Assembly (NCBI RefSeq): GCF_020687545.1
Contig: NZ_JAJEQX010000016.1
Location: 17,027 to 81,026, forward strand
Length of the DNA stretch: 64,000 bases
Direction: 5' to 3'
From: Ruminococcus turbiniformis
Lineage (GTDB): Bacteria > Bacillota > Clostridia > Lachnospirales > Lachnospiraceae
In this document: piece after piece, positions 45,156-54,212 of the stretch
Position numbering within the stretch: position 1 is the first letter of the stretch
Layout of the letters: every line of letters begins with the position of its first letter
Notes under the pieces: model-generated
Told to the model about the DNA's origin: nothing
What the model saw: only the letters and a program-made list of their open reading frames with translations
Databases searched by the model: none
Translations under genes and position numbers: made by a program

Positions 45156-46538
45156 TTACATATTTCCCGGGAATTTCGGAATTCCGTCGAATCCCGCTTT
45201 CAGGTCCTCATCCGAAGGAATGTAGTCCTTCATCTTTCCGTCGTGGAACTTCTCATATGCGTACATATCGAAGTATCCCGTTCCGGTCAGTCCGAAGAGA
45301 ATTGTCTTCTCCTCCCCTGTTTCTTTGCACTTCATCGCCTCATCGATGGCAACTTTAATCGCATGGCTGCTTTCCGGAGCAGGAAGGATTCCCTCCACTC
45401 TCGCGAACCGTTCCGCCGCCTCAAACACTTCCGTCTGCTCCACGGATCTGGCCTCCATGTATCCGTCATGATAAAGCTGAGAGAGAACCGAGCTCATTCC
45501 GTGATATCTCAGGCCTCCTGCGTGGTTCGGCGACGGGATGAAGCCGCTGCCAAGCGTGTACATCTTCGCCAGCGGGCATACCATTCCGGTGTCGCAGAAA
45601 TCATATGCGAAGACGCCTCTTGTGAAGCTCGGGCATGACGCGGGCTCCACCGCGATAAACTGGTAATCAGCCTCACCTCTTAACTTCTCTCCCATAAACG
45701 GCGAGATCAGTCCGCCCAGGTTGGATCCGCCGCCGGCGCATCCGATGATCACGTCCGGCTTAATGCCGTATTTGTCCATGGCCGTCTTCGTCTCCACACC
45801 GATAACCGACTGGTGGAGGAGCACCTGGTTCAATACACTTCCGAGCACATATCTGTACCCTTCCGTGTGGGTTGCCACCTCTACCGCCTCGGAGATAGCG
45901 CATCCGAGACTTCCCGATGTTCCCGGATGCTCGGCGAGGATCTTCCTTCCGATCTCTGTTGTCTCCGACGGAGAAGGTGTAACGCTGACCCCGTAAGTTC
46001 TCATGACTTCTCTGCGGAACGGTTTCTGCTCGTAAGAGCATTTTACCATGTATACTTTACAGTCAAGATCCAGGTACGCACACGCCATGGAAAGCGCGGT
46101 TCCCCACTGTCCTGCTCCTGTCTCTGTGGTCACGCCTTTGAGTCCCTGGTCTTTTGCATAGTAAGCCTGGGCGATGGCGGAATTCAGCTTGTGGCTTCCG
46201 CTCGTGTTGTTTCCTTCGAATTTATAATAAATCTTTGCCGGAGTCTGAAGCTTCTCCTCCAGGCAGTACGCCCTCACAAGCGGCGACGGGCGGTACATCT
46301 TATAAAAGTCGCGGATCTTCTCCGGTATCTCAATATAGCGGTTGTCATTGTCCAGCTCCTGTTTTACCAGCTCATCGCAGAAAACAGCGCCCAGTTCCTC
46401 CGCCGTCATAGGTTCTAACGTGGCCGGATTTAAAAGCGGCGCGGGTTTGTTCTTCATATCCGCACGGACATTGTACCATGCTTTCGGCATCTCGCTCTCT
46501 TCCAGGTAGATTTTGTAGGGGATTTTCTTTTCGCTCAT
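45156..46538 (-). CDS. trpB: Tryptophan synthase beta chain-like protein (TrpB2 type)
   Basis: A PLP enzyme condensing indole with serine. At 460 residues it belongs to the long TrpB2 group, which has an N-terminal extension (KIYLEESEMPKAWYN) and usually works without TrpA. The PLP lysine lies in NNTSGSHKLNSAIAQ; the phosphate loop is CAGGGSNLGG; ETGAGQWGTALS carries the catalytic-type Glu. The ATG at 46538 follows AAGGAG by 8 nt. It is controlled by the upstream T-box with a Trp specifier. No other trp gene is near, so it may salvage indole. Confidence 0.93.
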   Translation of the reverse strand: MSEKKIPYKIYLEESEMPKAWYNVRADMKNKPAPLLNPATLEPMTAEELGAVFCDELVKQELDNDNRYIEIPEKIRDFYKMYRPSPLVRAYCLEEKLQTPAKIYYKFEGNNTSGSHKLNSAIAQAYYAKDQGLKGVTTETGAGQWGTALSMACAYLDLDCKVYMVKCSYEQKPFRREVMRTYGVSVTPSPSETTEIGRKILAEHPGTSGSLGCAISEAVEVATHTEGYRYVLGSVLNQVLLHQSVIGVETKTAMDKYGIKPDVIIGCAGGGSNLGGLISPFMGEKLRGEADYQFIAVEPASCPSFTRGVFAYDFCDTGMVCPLAKMYTLGSGFIPSPNHAGGLRYHGMSSVLSQLYHDGYMEARSVEQTEVFEAAERFARVEGILPAPESSHAIKVAIDEAMKCKETGEEKTILFGLTGTGYFDMYAYEKFHDGKMKDYIPSDEDLKAGFDGIPKFPGNM

Positions 46539-46601
46539 TTTGTCTTCTCCTTTCTCTTCCCGGGACAAAAGCGCTCATTTCTTTTTCTTGAGAATATAAA
46601 A

Positions 46602-46947
46602 AGCCCTTGTCCCATACAACTGATATTTGCAGGGACAAGAGCTATGATACACTTTTATGATAACTCCTGCGGTGCCACCCGGCTTGATGCGTACTATGCT
46701 GCATCCACTCATCGCATACTGACATATGCTTGTTTTCTTAACGAAGTTCACTCTCCGTCTCGCCTACTAATCCGCCGGCAGACAACTGATTCAAATTCAC
46801 TCAGCTTCGCCGGATGTTTAGAATATTCCGGATATTCAGCTTGCCCTCCGGAGCCCATTCGCCTCACCACTTGCCTGCCGTGCTCCCACCTCCCACGGCT
46901 CTCTGTAAAGCAGTACGCTGAAGTTACTTGCTCTCCTTCATCGGTTT
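46602..46947 (-). promoter_or_regulatory. T-box riboswitch with tryptophan (TGG) specifier
   Basis: The minus strand carries the T-box sequence GGGTGGCACCGC (46669-46680) followed by a terminator stem (46602-46613 with 46632-46643) and a T5 run. Stem I spans about 46845-46945, with an AG-rich GA motif (AAGGAGAGCAAGTAA) and the specifier loop GAATGGGCTCCG, whose TGG (46857-46859) is the Trp codon. Uncharged tRNA-Trp should open expression of trpB2. Confidence 0.93.
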
Positions 46948-46953
46948 AAAGAG

Positions 46954-46982
46954 ACTTTACCACGTTACAGCACAGATGTCAA
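46954..46982 (-). promoter_or_regulatory. Promoter of the T-box/trpB2 transcript
   Basis: A perfect TTGACA (46977-46982), a 17-nt spacer and TAAAGT (46954-46959), placing the transcript start at about 46947, directly downstream of the DUF2804 stop. Confidence 0.85.
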
Positions 46983-46989
46983 CACTTTT

Positions 46990-48009
46990 TTATCCTCTGT
47001 TGCAGACTTTTTCCATGAAGCAGACAAAGTCTTTGAGTTCAATGAATCTCCCGTCATCCAGCACGGCTCTGCCTTTCATCCTTCCGATCACCCGGTGCAT
47101 CTCCGTCGAGATCACCGCGGCAGACAATGTCGACTTCTGCTCTGTCCCGGGCTGAAATTCCATTTCAAACCTTCCGTCCCCGGAACTCAAACTCCACGCT
47201 TTCCTGCTGCCGTCCTCCGGGATATGCACATTCACAGCGCCGATCTTATGTCCTTTCCCTTCATAGAAAATCATGTTTTCGATTCCCGGATTTTCCTCTT
47301 TCGATCCCTCCGAAACAGTGAATCCGAAAGGGCGTCCCCCAACCACAGCACTGCCGGCGCCCCACCGCCACTCGCTCTCATAAGGGAACACGCCCCGTTT
47401 CCAGTCAAGCATGCCGCAGTCCCGTTTCGAATCGAACCAGTACGTCGTCCCGCCGAAAGAGAGATACCCTTCCGCTCTCATGCAGCAGATTTTCCGGTCA
47501 TAGCAGAATCCGTACTTTCCCTCCCCCGGAATCGCCGCAGCTATGGAGTCCATCTCCGGCTCTTCCAGCGTGATCTCACAGTAGAACGGTTTCCCGTCAC
47601 AAAAATCCTTAAAATCACACGAAATCACCCTTGTGCCCGCATCAAGGCAGAATTCCAGACGGAATCTGCTGTCCCTGAACACGGAATCCCCCGCCGCGGA
47701 GGAAGAAGGCATCTTCATCTTTCCCATGGGAAGCGGTGTTACAACCGTCTCCGTGTGTTCCCAGTTCTCCCCGATATGAAAAAAACTGACCGACTGAATC
47801 CCCACATAGCCGTAATCCGACAGGGTAAACGCCGCGCCGTACTCCCCGGCCGTCACAACATAATGATCTCGCTCTTTGATCCGGTACGCAGACGCTCCGA
47901 TCTGTTCTCTCTCATAACTCCAGACCGGGTGTCTGGCCCATCCCGGTTCCGCGATTTTCCCGGAATCATCCAGCAGAGGCTGCTCCCTTTTTACTTCATG
48001 CCATTCCAT
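46990..48009 (-). CDS. DUF2804 domain-containing protein
   Basis: A 339-residue protein. The N-terminal motif PLLDDSGKIAEPGWARHP and the long beta-rich body (FGGTTYWFDSKRDCGMLDWKRG, then WRWGAGSAVVGGRPFGF) match DUF2804, a family of unknown function related to lipocalin-like or hydroxyneurosporene synthase-like folds. No signal peptide or membrane span, so probably cytosolic. It stands alone, upstream of the T-box promoter. Confidence 0.8.
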   Translation of the reverse strand: MEWHEVKREQPLLDDSGKIAEPGWARHPVWSYEREQIGASAYRIKERDHYVVTAGEYGAAFTLSDYGYVGIQSVSFFHIGENWEHTETVVTPLPMGKMKMPSSSAAGDSVFRDSRFRLEFCLDAGTRVISCDFKDFCDGKPFYCEITLEEPEMDSIAAAIPGEGKYGFCYDRKICCMRAEGYLSFGGTTYWFDSKRDCGMLDWKRGVFPYESEWRWGAGSAVVGGRPFGFTVSEGSKEENPGIENMIFYEGKGHKIGAVNVHIPEDGSRKAWSLSSGDGRFEMEFQPGTEQKSTLSAAVISTEMHRVIGRMKGRAVLDDGRFIELKDFVCFMEKVCNRG

Positions 48010-48081
48010 TCTTCGTCACTCCCCTTCCGAGCGGCCCTTCAGCGACCGTATTCTTCCTTTTTACACCGACGCTAATCGAAT

Positions 48082-48116
48082 AAAAAGAAAAACCCGAATC
48101 CCAACCGGGACCGGGC
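48082..48116 (-). terminator. Terminator of infC-rpmI-rplT
   Basis: CCCGG-TCCC/GGGA-TTCGGG stem with GGTT loop followed by TTTTTCTTTTT on the minus strand, 17 nt after the rplT stop. Confidence 0.8.
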
Positions 48117-48132
48117 TTCTGTTTTTATTTTA

Positions 48133-48489
48133 CTACGCAACCTTCTCTTTTGCAATAGCTGCCAGTGTAGCAAATCCTTCCTTGTCGTTTACAGCCAGCT
48201 CTGCGAGCATCTTTCTGTTCATGTCAACGTTCGCCAGTTTCAGGCCGTACATGAATTTGCTGTAAGACAGTCCGTTCATTCTTGCAGCAGCGTTGATACG
48301 TGCGATCCAAAGCTGTCTCATCTGACGCTTGCGCTGCTTTCTTCCCGCGTATGAGGAAGTGAGAGCTCTCATGACAGACTGTTTTGCCACTCTGTACTGT
48401 TTGGAACGGGCTCCTCTGTATCCTTTCGCCAGTTTCAGTGTTCTGTTATGTTTCTTCTTAGCGTTCATTCCGCCTTTGATTCTTGCCAT
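48133..48489 (-). CDS. rplT: 50S ribosomal protein L20
   Basis: A 118-residue rRNA-binding protein needed early in 50S assembly ([19 protein letters not shown], then [20 protein letters not shown]). In many bacteria L20 represses its own operon by binding the leader; the leader upstream of infC is consistent with this. AGGAGG precedes the ATG. The 113-nt gap after rpmI contains a short GCAGACACC-type inverted repeat. Confidence 0.98.
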   Translation of the reverse strand: MARIKGGMNAKKKHNRTLKLAKGYRGARSKQYRVAKQSVMRALTSSYAGRKQRKRQMRQLWIARINAAARMNGLSYSKFMYGLKLANVDMNRKMLAELAVNDKEGFATLAAIAKEKVA

Positions 48490-48602
48490 TTCTTAATCCT
48501 CCTATCAAAATGCAATACCTGCCGTTTACTTTCCTCCGCTCAGCTTCCAGGTTCATGCAGACACCGTCTGAATTCTGCGTCCGCTGCATGGCTGAACTGT
48601 TT

Positions 48603-48800
48603 TTACAGGTATGGTAAAACCTTCTTCATGTTCTTTACGTTTGTTGCATCTGTAATTGTCGACTGTCTGAGATTTCTTTTTCTCTTCGTTGACTTTTTCG
48701 TTAAGATATGGCTCTTGTAAGCTTTATTTCTTTTCAGTTTTCCTGTACCTGTTTTTTTGAAGCGCTTTGCTGCCGCTCTGTTTGTTTTGATTTTTGGCAT
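48603..48800 (-). CDS. rpmI: 50S ribosomal protein L35
   Basis: A 65-residue basic protein ([20 protein letters not shown]). Normal length and position between infC and rplT. GGAGG precedes the start. Confidence 0.97.
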   Translation of the reverse strand: MPKIKTNRAAAKRFKKTGTGKLKRNKAYKSHILTKKSTKRKRNLRQSTITDATNVKNMKKVLPYL

Positions 48801-48858
48801 GATAATTTCCTCCTTTATTGTGCTGCCTTACCGGATATTCATCCCGGACATACTTTCC

Positions 48859-49365
48859 TTAACGCTTTTCGGTCAAAACCATGCTCATGGCTCTTCCTTC
48901 CATTTTTGCCGGCTTTTCCACAACCGCAATATCTGAGAGAGTCTCAGCGAAGTCATCAAGGATGTGTCTGCTCTGCTGTACGTGCGCCATCTCTCTTCCG
49001 CGGAAACGAAGCGTCACCTTCACCTTGTTTCCCTTGGAGAGAAACTTTCTGGCGTTGTTGATCTTTGTGTTCAGATCGTTGGTGTCGATATTCGGCGAAA
49101 GACGTACTTCCTTGATCTCTACCGTCTTCTGCTTCTTTCTCGCCTCTTTTTCCTTTCTTGTCTGCTCGTACTTATACTTACCGTAATCAATGATCTTGCA
49201 GACCGGCGGTTTAGCCATCGGCGCGATCTTTACAAGATCGAGCTCTGCTTCCTGAGCGATTTTCATAGCCTCCCGGGCTGACATGATCCCCAACTGTTCT
49301 CCGTTCTCGCTGATCAGGCGGATCTCACGGTCCCTGATCTGCTCGTTAATCATTAAATCGCTAAT
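48859..49365 (-). CDS. infC: Translation initiation factor IF-3 with ATT start codon
   Basis: IF-3 binds 30S, prevents 50S joining and proofreads the start codon. The 168-residue reading starts at ATT (49365), 9 nt after GGAGG, giving ISDLMINEQIRDREIRLIS. The ATG at 49353 has no ribosome binding site at proper distance, and the extra residues ISDL match the usual N-terminus of IF-3. A non-canonical ATT start is the known basis of IF-3 autoregulation. The N domain (about 1-75), the linker YKYEQTRKEKEARKKQK and the C domain are complete. Confidence 0.95.
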   Translation of the reverse strand: MSDLMINEQIRDREIRLISENGEQLGIMSAREAMKIAQEAELDLVKIAPMAKPPVCKIIDYGKYKYEQTRKEKEARKKQKTVEIKEVRLSPNIDTNDLNTKINNARKFLSKGNKVKVTLRFRGREMAHVQQSRHILDDFAETLSDIAVVEKPAKMEGRAMSMVLTEKR

Positions 49366-49417
49366 TGTCGTATACCTCCGTCAAATGAATTCCTTTAGGT
49401 TTCCCACGCGAAAACAC

Positions 49418-49447
49418 AAAAAAACGAGTGAATATCATATCCACCCG
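49418..49447 (-). terminator. Leader attenuator upstream of infC (L20-leader position)
   Basis: A 10-bp stem allowing G-U pairs (49425-49447, CGGGTGGATA/TATTCACTCG) is followed by T7 on the minus strand, about 50 nt before the infC start. The roughly 200-nt transcribed leader (49366-49564) holds further pairings (CCGCGCAGTGCGG near 49470). It suits L20- or starvation-controlled attenuation of infC-rpmI-rplT. Confidence 0.8.
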
Positions 49448-49570
49448 ACAATCAATAAAACATCTCCGCACTGCGCGGAAACTGCTGCATCAATATCAGA
49501 CCGATAGTCACCCGATTGTGCTACGGTGAGAGTGGATACTCTACTTTGTTTTTTGCTTAACGCAATGTTT

Positions 49571-49599
49571 AATTTACCATATCTGTCTCCCGTTGTCAA
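49571..49599 (-). promoter_or_regulatory. Promoter of infC-rpmI-rplT
   Basis: A perfect TTGACA (49594-49599), a 17-nt spacer and TAAATT (49571-49576) on the minus strand, about 200 nt before infC. Confidence 0.8.
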
Positions 49600-49722
49600 C
49601 ACACAGTTTTCATTATTGCCTTTTTCTTCCACTTGTTTTTTATTTTTCTTTTAAACCGGCTCTTCCGGTGTTATAATAAGCCTGCTGTCATGCAAAATCA
49701 AGAAGAGAAAGAGAGTTTATTC

Positions 49723-51057
49723 ATGAACAACGGGAAAAAAGTTACCACTATGAAAGAAGATAAATTCAACAACAAATGGGGATTTATCGTCTCCTGTATC
49801 GGGAGTTCGGTGGGCATGGCCAACATCTGGATGTTTCCGTACCGCATCGGCCAGTTCGGCGGCGCTGCCTTCCTGATCCCCTACTTCATCTTCGTCGTCC
49901 TCATCGGTTTCACCGGTGTGATCGGCGAGATGGCATTCGGGCGTGCCATGCATACAGGGCCTCTGGGCGCCTTCAGAAAAGCATTTGAAATGAGAGGTTC
50001 AAAAGCCGGCACAGTGATCGGCCTGATCCCGGTTATCGGTTCTCTCGGAATCGCCATCGGCTACAGTGTCATCATCGGATGGATCTTAAAGTTCCTTGCG
50101 GATTCCATTACCGGAAGTATCGTAAGCGATGACGATCCCGTGGCCGTATTTACAGATCTGTCCCGGAATTTCGGAAGCATTCCCTGGCACATGCTCGGAC
50201 TGATCCTTGTCCTGATCTGCATGTCCTTCGGCATTGCCCGGGGCATTGAAAAGGTAAACCGGATCATGATGCCCGCTTTCTTTGTGCTGTTTCTGCTTCT
50301 CGCCGTGCGCGTTGCGTTTCTCGACGGCGCTTTGGACGGATACTCCTACCTTTTCAAACCGGACTGGTCCGCAATGGCCAATCCGCAGACATGGGTCTAC
50401 GCCATGGGGCAGGCGTTTTTCTCCCTGTCCGTCGCCGGCAGCGGAACGGTTGTATACGGAAGTTATCTGAAATCTGATGTGGATGTGGTGAGCAGCGCAA
50501 AATACGTCGCCTTCTTTGACACAATGGCGGCGCTTCTGGCCGGTCTCGTCATCATCCCCGCGGTGTTTGCCTACGGGATGGAACCCAACTCCGGCCCCGG
50601 GCTTCTGTTCATCACAATCCCGGCCGTAATCCGCAGCATCCCCTTCGGGCAGCTGTTCGCGGTGATTTTCTTCCTTGCAGTGCTCTTCGCGGGAGCCACC
50701 TCGCTTGTGAACCTGCTTGAAAGTCCTGTGGAAGCGCTTCAGTCCAGATTCGGCTGGTCAAGAAAATCCGCCCTCATCCTTGTGGGAGCTGTCACCGCTG
50801 CTGCCGGAATCTTTGTGGAAGGAGATCTGTTAAGTCCGTGGATGGACAGTATCTCCATCTATGTAATTCCGCTCGGCGCGCTTTTGGCCGGCATCACTAT
50901 GTTCTGGGTGTGCGGCAAAGGCTTTGCCCGCAACGCGGTCCAGCTCGGAAGGCAGCGCACCCTCGGCCGCTGGTTCGAGCCCATGACAAAGTATGTGTTC
51001 TGCGGCGTGGCACTGCTCGTGTACGTGCTGGGAATCTTCTACGGGGGAATCGGATAA
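49723..51057 (+). CDS. Neurotransmitter:sodium symporter (NSS/SNF) family transporter
   Basis: A Na+-coupled transporter, likely for an amino acid, with about 11-12 membrane spans in 444 residues. The first span contains the unwound-helix Na+ site WGFIVSCIGSSVGMANIWMFPY and the following RIGQFGGAAFLIPYF; FSLSVAGSGTVVYGSYL is the TM6 site. MhsT/LeuT-type bacterial members carry leucine, tryptophan or tyrosine; the substrate is not predictable here. The frame is open from 49633, but homology starts near MNNGKK; MKEDKFNNKWG at 49750 is an alternative start. A TATAAT box is at about 49671-49677. Repeat copy 2 lies in its 3' UTR. Confidence 0.9.
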   Translation: MNNGKKVTTMKEDKFNNKWGFIVSCIGSSVGMANIWMFPYRIGQFGGAAFLIPYFIFVVLIGFTGVIGEMAFGRAMHTGPLGAFRKAFEMRGSKAGTVIGLIPVIGSLGIAIGYSVIIGWILKFLADSITGSIVSDDDPVAVFTDLSRNFGSIPWHMLGLILVLICMSFGIARGIEKVNRIMMPAFFVLFLLLAVRVAFLDGALDGYSYLFKPDWSAMANPQTWVYAMGQAFFSLSVAGSGTVVYGSYLKSDVDVVSSAKYVAFFDTMAALLAGLVIIPAVFAYGMEPNSGPGLLFITIPAVIRSIPFGQLFAVIFFLAVLFAGATSLVNLLESPVEALQSRFGWSRKSALILVGAVTAAAGIFVEGDLLSPWMDSISIYVIPLGALLAGITMFWVCGKGFARNAVQLGRQRTLGRWFEPMTKYVFCGVALLVYVLGIFYGGIG

Positions 51058-51074
51058 GAGATTGGAGAAAATCC

Positions 51075-51210
51075 GTGTAAGAACGGGGATATCACTCGCA
51101 GGCCCGCTTTCGCTCGGGACACAGCACAGCGGTACATAAGCGCATAAAATACATGCGCTAAGTACCGGTGCTGCTTTACGGCCTGCTGCGTGATATCCCC
51201 GTTTTTACAC
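51075..51210 (+). repeat. Structured 3'-UTR repeat element, copy 2 (downstream of the NSS transporter)
   Basis: The outer helix pairs 51075-51095 with 51190-51210 over 21 nt, the single non-Watson-Crick position being a G-T. Core: CAGCAC-AG-CGGTAC (51122-51135) with GTACCG-GTGCTG (51162-51173); apical AGCGCAT/ATGCGCT (51139-51145 and 51153-51159) with loop AAAATAC. An extra GCAGG/CCTGC helix lies between core and outer arms. In the frame that is open in copies 1 and 3 this copy has a TAA, which argues against coding. Confidence 0.85.
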
Positions 51211-51328
51211 TGGGTGCTTCAGCTCAGGAGGATTCAAACCACGCATGTTGCACGGAATACTCCTGCACGGCATACACTGGATGTTTTTTCCCCGGCTGTT
51301 TTCTCCGTAAATCGGCAGTAAAAAACAA

Positions 51329-51403
51329 AGAAATCGGAACTTTAACGTCTGCTGCCCCATAGGGGGCTTCCGTCTTCAGGTTAAAAATTCCGATTTCTTT
51401 TTT
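51329..51403 (+). terminator. Terminator behind the NSS transporter and repeat copy 2
   Basis: AAGAAATCGGAA plus TTTAAC pair with GTTAAA plus TTCCGATTTCTT, with an inner CCCC/GGGG hairpin, followed by TTTTTT. It leaves a 3' UTR of about 345 nt; the stretch 51211-51328 shows no gene. Confidence 0.8.
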
Positions 51404-51483
51404 ATATGTGCAATATACGCAGATTCATATGCGTGTTCATACACAGATTTCTTCTGCCGGATCATTTCCCGGCAGATCTTAAT

Positions 51484-52341
51484 TTAAAGCCGTTTCATGC
51501 ACGTCACTGCCATGGCCCCCGGCCCGATATGGCATGCCACACTCAAGGACAGCGGTCCTTCTACGATATCATATCCCGGGAACCGGTCCATGATCTCCTG
51601 CTTCCACTCTTTTGCATCCTCAGCAGAACAGGTATAGGCCATTCCGAGCACCATCTGATCCTTCACGTCAGCGAAGCGGCCGTTCAGATCACTCTCAATA
51701 GCGTTTAACATCGTCTTCTTTGCCGCTTTCCAGCCCCTTACTTTCGCGAAAGCATCCAGCTTTTCTCCCTGGATCTGCAGAACAGGCTTTAAGTTCAGCA
51801 CAGTTCCGATGGCTGCTGCCGCCGGTGTGATTCTTCCGCCTTTCTTCAGATATTTCAGAGTGTCAACCGTGATATAGATGCTCGACTGGAATTTTTCCTT
51901 TTCAAGGATCTCCTTGATCTCCTCCGCGGATTTCCCCTCGTCTCTCAAATGCATGGCGTCATAGACAGACTGCTCCTGCGTAACGGAAATTCTCTGGTTG
52001 TTCACCACATGCACCCTGCCTTTATACTCCTCCGCAATGGACGTAGCTGTGGCGCACGTGCTGCTCAGCCCGCTGGACATGGGGATGCACACGATCTCAT
52101 CATAATCTTTTAAAACATCCTCCCAGAGCTCCATCACACTTCCCGGCGAGGGCTGGGATGTGGAAATATCCGAGTCTGCCCCCAGCCTTTCGTAAAACTG
52201 TTCCTGAGTCAGTGTGATATCTTCAAGGTAAAGCTCCCCGTCGATAAAAAACGGCATGGGAAGCACATAGATTCCAAGCTCTTTTCCTCTCTCCTGCGTA
52301 ATCCCGCTGTTGCTGTCCGTGACAATCGCGATTCTGCTCAT
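51484..52341 (-). CDS. DegV family fatty-acid-binding protein
   Basis: A 285-residue cytosolic protein. DegV-family (FakB) members bind a fatty acid and present it to the kinase FakA. Motifs: RIAIVTDSNSGI, the loop SQPSPGSVME, PMSSGLSSTCATA and RGWKAAKKTM. The sequence ends CHIGPGAMAVTCMKRL. A FakA-like kinase is not in the window. It lies 113 nt after the UPF0210 gene and closes the polA-to-degV gene run. Confidence 0.93.
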   Translation of the reverse strand: MSRIAIVTDSNSGITQERGKELGIYVLPMPFFIDGELYLEDITLTQEQFYERLGADSDISTSQPSPGSVMELWEDVLKDYDEIVCIPMSSGLSSTCATATSIAEEYKGRVHVVNNQRISVTQEQSVYDAMHLRDEGKSAEEIKEILEKEKFQSSIYITVDTLKYLKKGGRITPAAAAIGTVLNLKPVLQIQGEKLDAFAKVRGWKAAKKTMLNAIESDLNGRFADVKDQMVLGMAYTCSAEDAKEWKQEIMDRFPGYDIVEGPLSLSVACHIGPGAMAVTCMKRL

Positions 52342-52454
52342 ACTTCCTCTCCTGTATACTCAATATACTCAATTCTGAAATTCTGATCTTTTTCCGGGTT
52401 CTTCCGGGTCTGCTGTGTTTCCCGTCAGATCTGCTGCGTTTCCGCCGGATTTTC

Positions 52455-53819
52455 CTAGTTCTTAAAGCTGTGGATGGGCGCGGGAATCCTTCCCTGCCTG
52501 CTGACAAACGCCTCACAGCCGAACTCATTGACCGGCATAATGGGCGCGTAGCCGAGCAGTCCGCCGAACTGCGCCGTATCGCCCACGTCTTTCCCAATCA
52601 CCGGGATCAGACGGACCGCCGTCGTCTTCTGATTCACCATACCGATGGCCATCTCATCCGCAATGATTCCGGAAATGGTGCTGGCGGACGTCTTTCCGGG
52701 AATGGCGATCATATCAAGTCCCACGGAGCAGACACACGTCATGGCCTCCAGCTTTTCGAGGGTGAGCGATCCCGCATGAACCGCATCGATCATCCCCTGA
52801 TCCTCACTCACCGGGATAAACGCGCCGCTTAAGCCTCCCACATAGGAGGACGCCATAACGCCGCCTTTTTTCACCTGGTCGTTCAGCATCGCAAGAGCCG
52901 CCGTTGTACCGGGCGCTCCCACTCTCTCAAGACCGATCTCCTCGAGAATCTCAGCCACGCTGTCGCCCACTGCCGGAGTAGGAGCAAGGGAGAGATCCAC
53001 GATGCCGAACGGAATTCCAAGCCGCTCGGACGCCTCTCCGGCCACAAGCTGACCGACTCTCGTCACCTTGAAGGCAGTCTTCTTGATCGTCTCGCAGAGC
53101 TCCTCAAATCCTTTGCCGCGCACTTTTTCCAGGGCTTTTTTCACAACGCCCGGGCCGCTGACGCCTACATTGATCACCGCGTCCGCCTCGGTCACGCCCA
53201 GGAACGCACCCGCCATGAACGGGTTGTCATCCGGCGCATTGCAGAAAATCACAAGTTTCGCGCAGCCTAAGGAATCCCTCTCAGCGGTCGCCTCGGCCGT
53301 GGCCTTTACCATCTCGCCGCAGAGACGGACTGCATCCATATTGATGCCCGTCTTCGTCGAGCCCACATTGACCGAACTGCAGATGCGCTCTGTGGACGCG
53401 AGGGCCTGCGGAATGGAGCGGATCAGGTTCTCGTCACTTTTTGTCATTCCCTTGGATACAAGGGCAGAATAACCGCCGATAAAGTTCACGCCCACTTTCT
53501 GCGCCGCCGCATCCAGCGTCTTTGCAATCGTCACATAGTCTTCCGGGCATCTGCACGCCGCAGCGCCGATCAGGGAGACCGGTGTGACGGAAATCCTCTT
53601 ATTTACAATGGGAATCCCGAACTCCTTCTCGATATCCTGTCCCACCGGCACAAGATCTTTCGCGGTGGCTGTCACTTTCTCATAGATTTTCCGGTTCAGT
53701 TCATCCAGATCCGAATCGATACAGTCCAGAAGGCTGATTCCGAGCGTGATCGTCCTCACATCGAGGTTCTCATGCTCGATCATCTCATTCGTCTCGGATA
53801 CTTCGTACATATTGATCAT
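52455..53819 (-). CDS. UPF0210 (PFL/DUF711) family protein
   Basis: A 454-residue protein of the UPF0210/DUF711 family, seen in [39 protein letters not shown] and [13 protein letters not shown]. The function is unknown; some structural work places the family near glycyl radical-type barrels, but I see no glycyl radical motif. The start at 53819 (MINMYEVSE) follows AGGAGAGG; the frame is open to 53885. It is almost always encoded next to the ACT protein found 90 nt upstream here, so the pair probably work together. Confidence 0.9.
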   Translation of the reverse strand: MINMYEVSETNEMIEHENLDVRTITLGISLLDCIDSDLDELNRKIYEKVTATAKDLVPVGQDIEKEFGIPIVNKRISVTPVSLIGAAACRCPEDYVTIAKTLDAAAQKVGVNFIGGYSALVSKGMTKSDENLIRSIPQALASTERICSSVNVGSTKTGINMDAVRLCGEMVKATAEATAERDSLGCAKLVIFCNAPDDNPFMAGAFLGVTEADAVINVGVSGPGVVKKALEKVRGKGFEELCETIKKTAFKVTRVGQLVAGEASERLGIPFGIVDLSLAPTPAVGDSVAEILEEIGLERVGAPGTTAALAMLNDQVKKGGVMASSYVGGLSGAFIPVSEDQGMIDAVHAGSLTLEKLEAMTCVCSVGLDMIAIPGKTSASTISGIIADEMAIGMVNQKTTAVRLIPVIGKDVGDTAQFGGLLGYAPIMPVNEFGCEAFVSRQGRIPAPIHSFKN

Positions 53820-53908
53820 AGTGTCGTTCCTCTCCTGTTTTCCTGTTTCATGCACGTTCCCGCATAGGGAAAAGAAAGCGTGCATCCGTTTTCAGGGCAC
53901 CGCCCTTT

Positions 53909-54181
53909 TTACAGTCTGTGCATCTTCTCAAAGATATCTTCTCTCTGGCAATGGATCTTTACGCCGATCTCTTCTCCCAGCTTCTCCATCTCGTCGCAGA
54001 GCACCGTGAAGTCCTTCTCAAGGCCGGTCACATCCGCGATCACCATCATGTTAAAATATCCCTGGACGATGGTCTGTGAAATATCCAGAATGTTGATCTT
54101 GTTTTCCGCCAGGTATGTACACACCCGCGCGACAATACCTACCGTATCTTTTCCAAGTACCGTGACAATACATTTTTTCAT
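53909..54181 (-). CDS. ACT domain protein (UPF0237)
   Basis: A 90-residue stand-alone ACT domain (MKKCIVTVLGKDTVGIVARV, then NILDISQTIVQGYFNMM). Stand-alone ACT proteins bind amino acids and regulate partners. It is the constant neighbour of UPF0210, so it is probably that protein's sensor subunit (inference). Confidence 0.92.
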   Translation of the reverse strand: MKKCIVTVLGKDTVGIVARVCTYLAENKINILDISQTIVQGYFNMMVIADVTGLEKDFTVLCDEMEKLGEEIGVKIHCQREDIFEKMHRL

Positions 54182-54212
54182 TTTTCAAGCTCCTCCTCGC
54201 TCACATTGTCTT

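Noticed and set aside
49633..49722. Upstream in-frame start for the NSS transporter at 49633
   Set aside because: The extra 30 residues overlap the promoter region (a TATAAT box at about 49671) and have no ribosome binding site.
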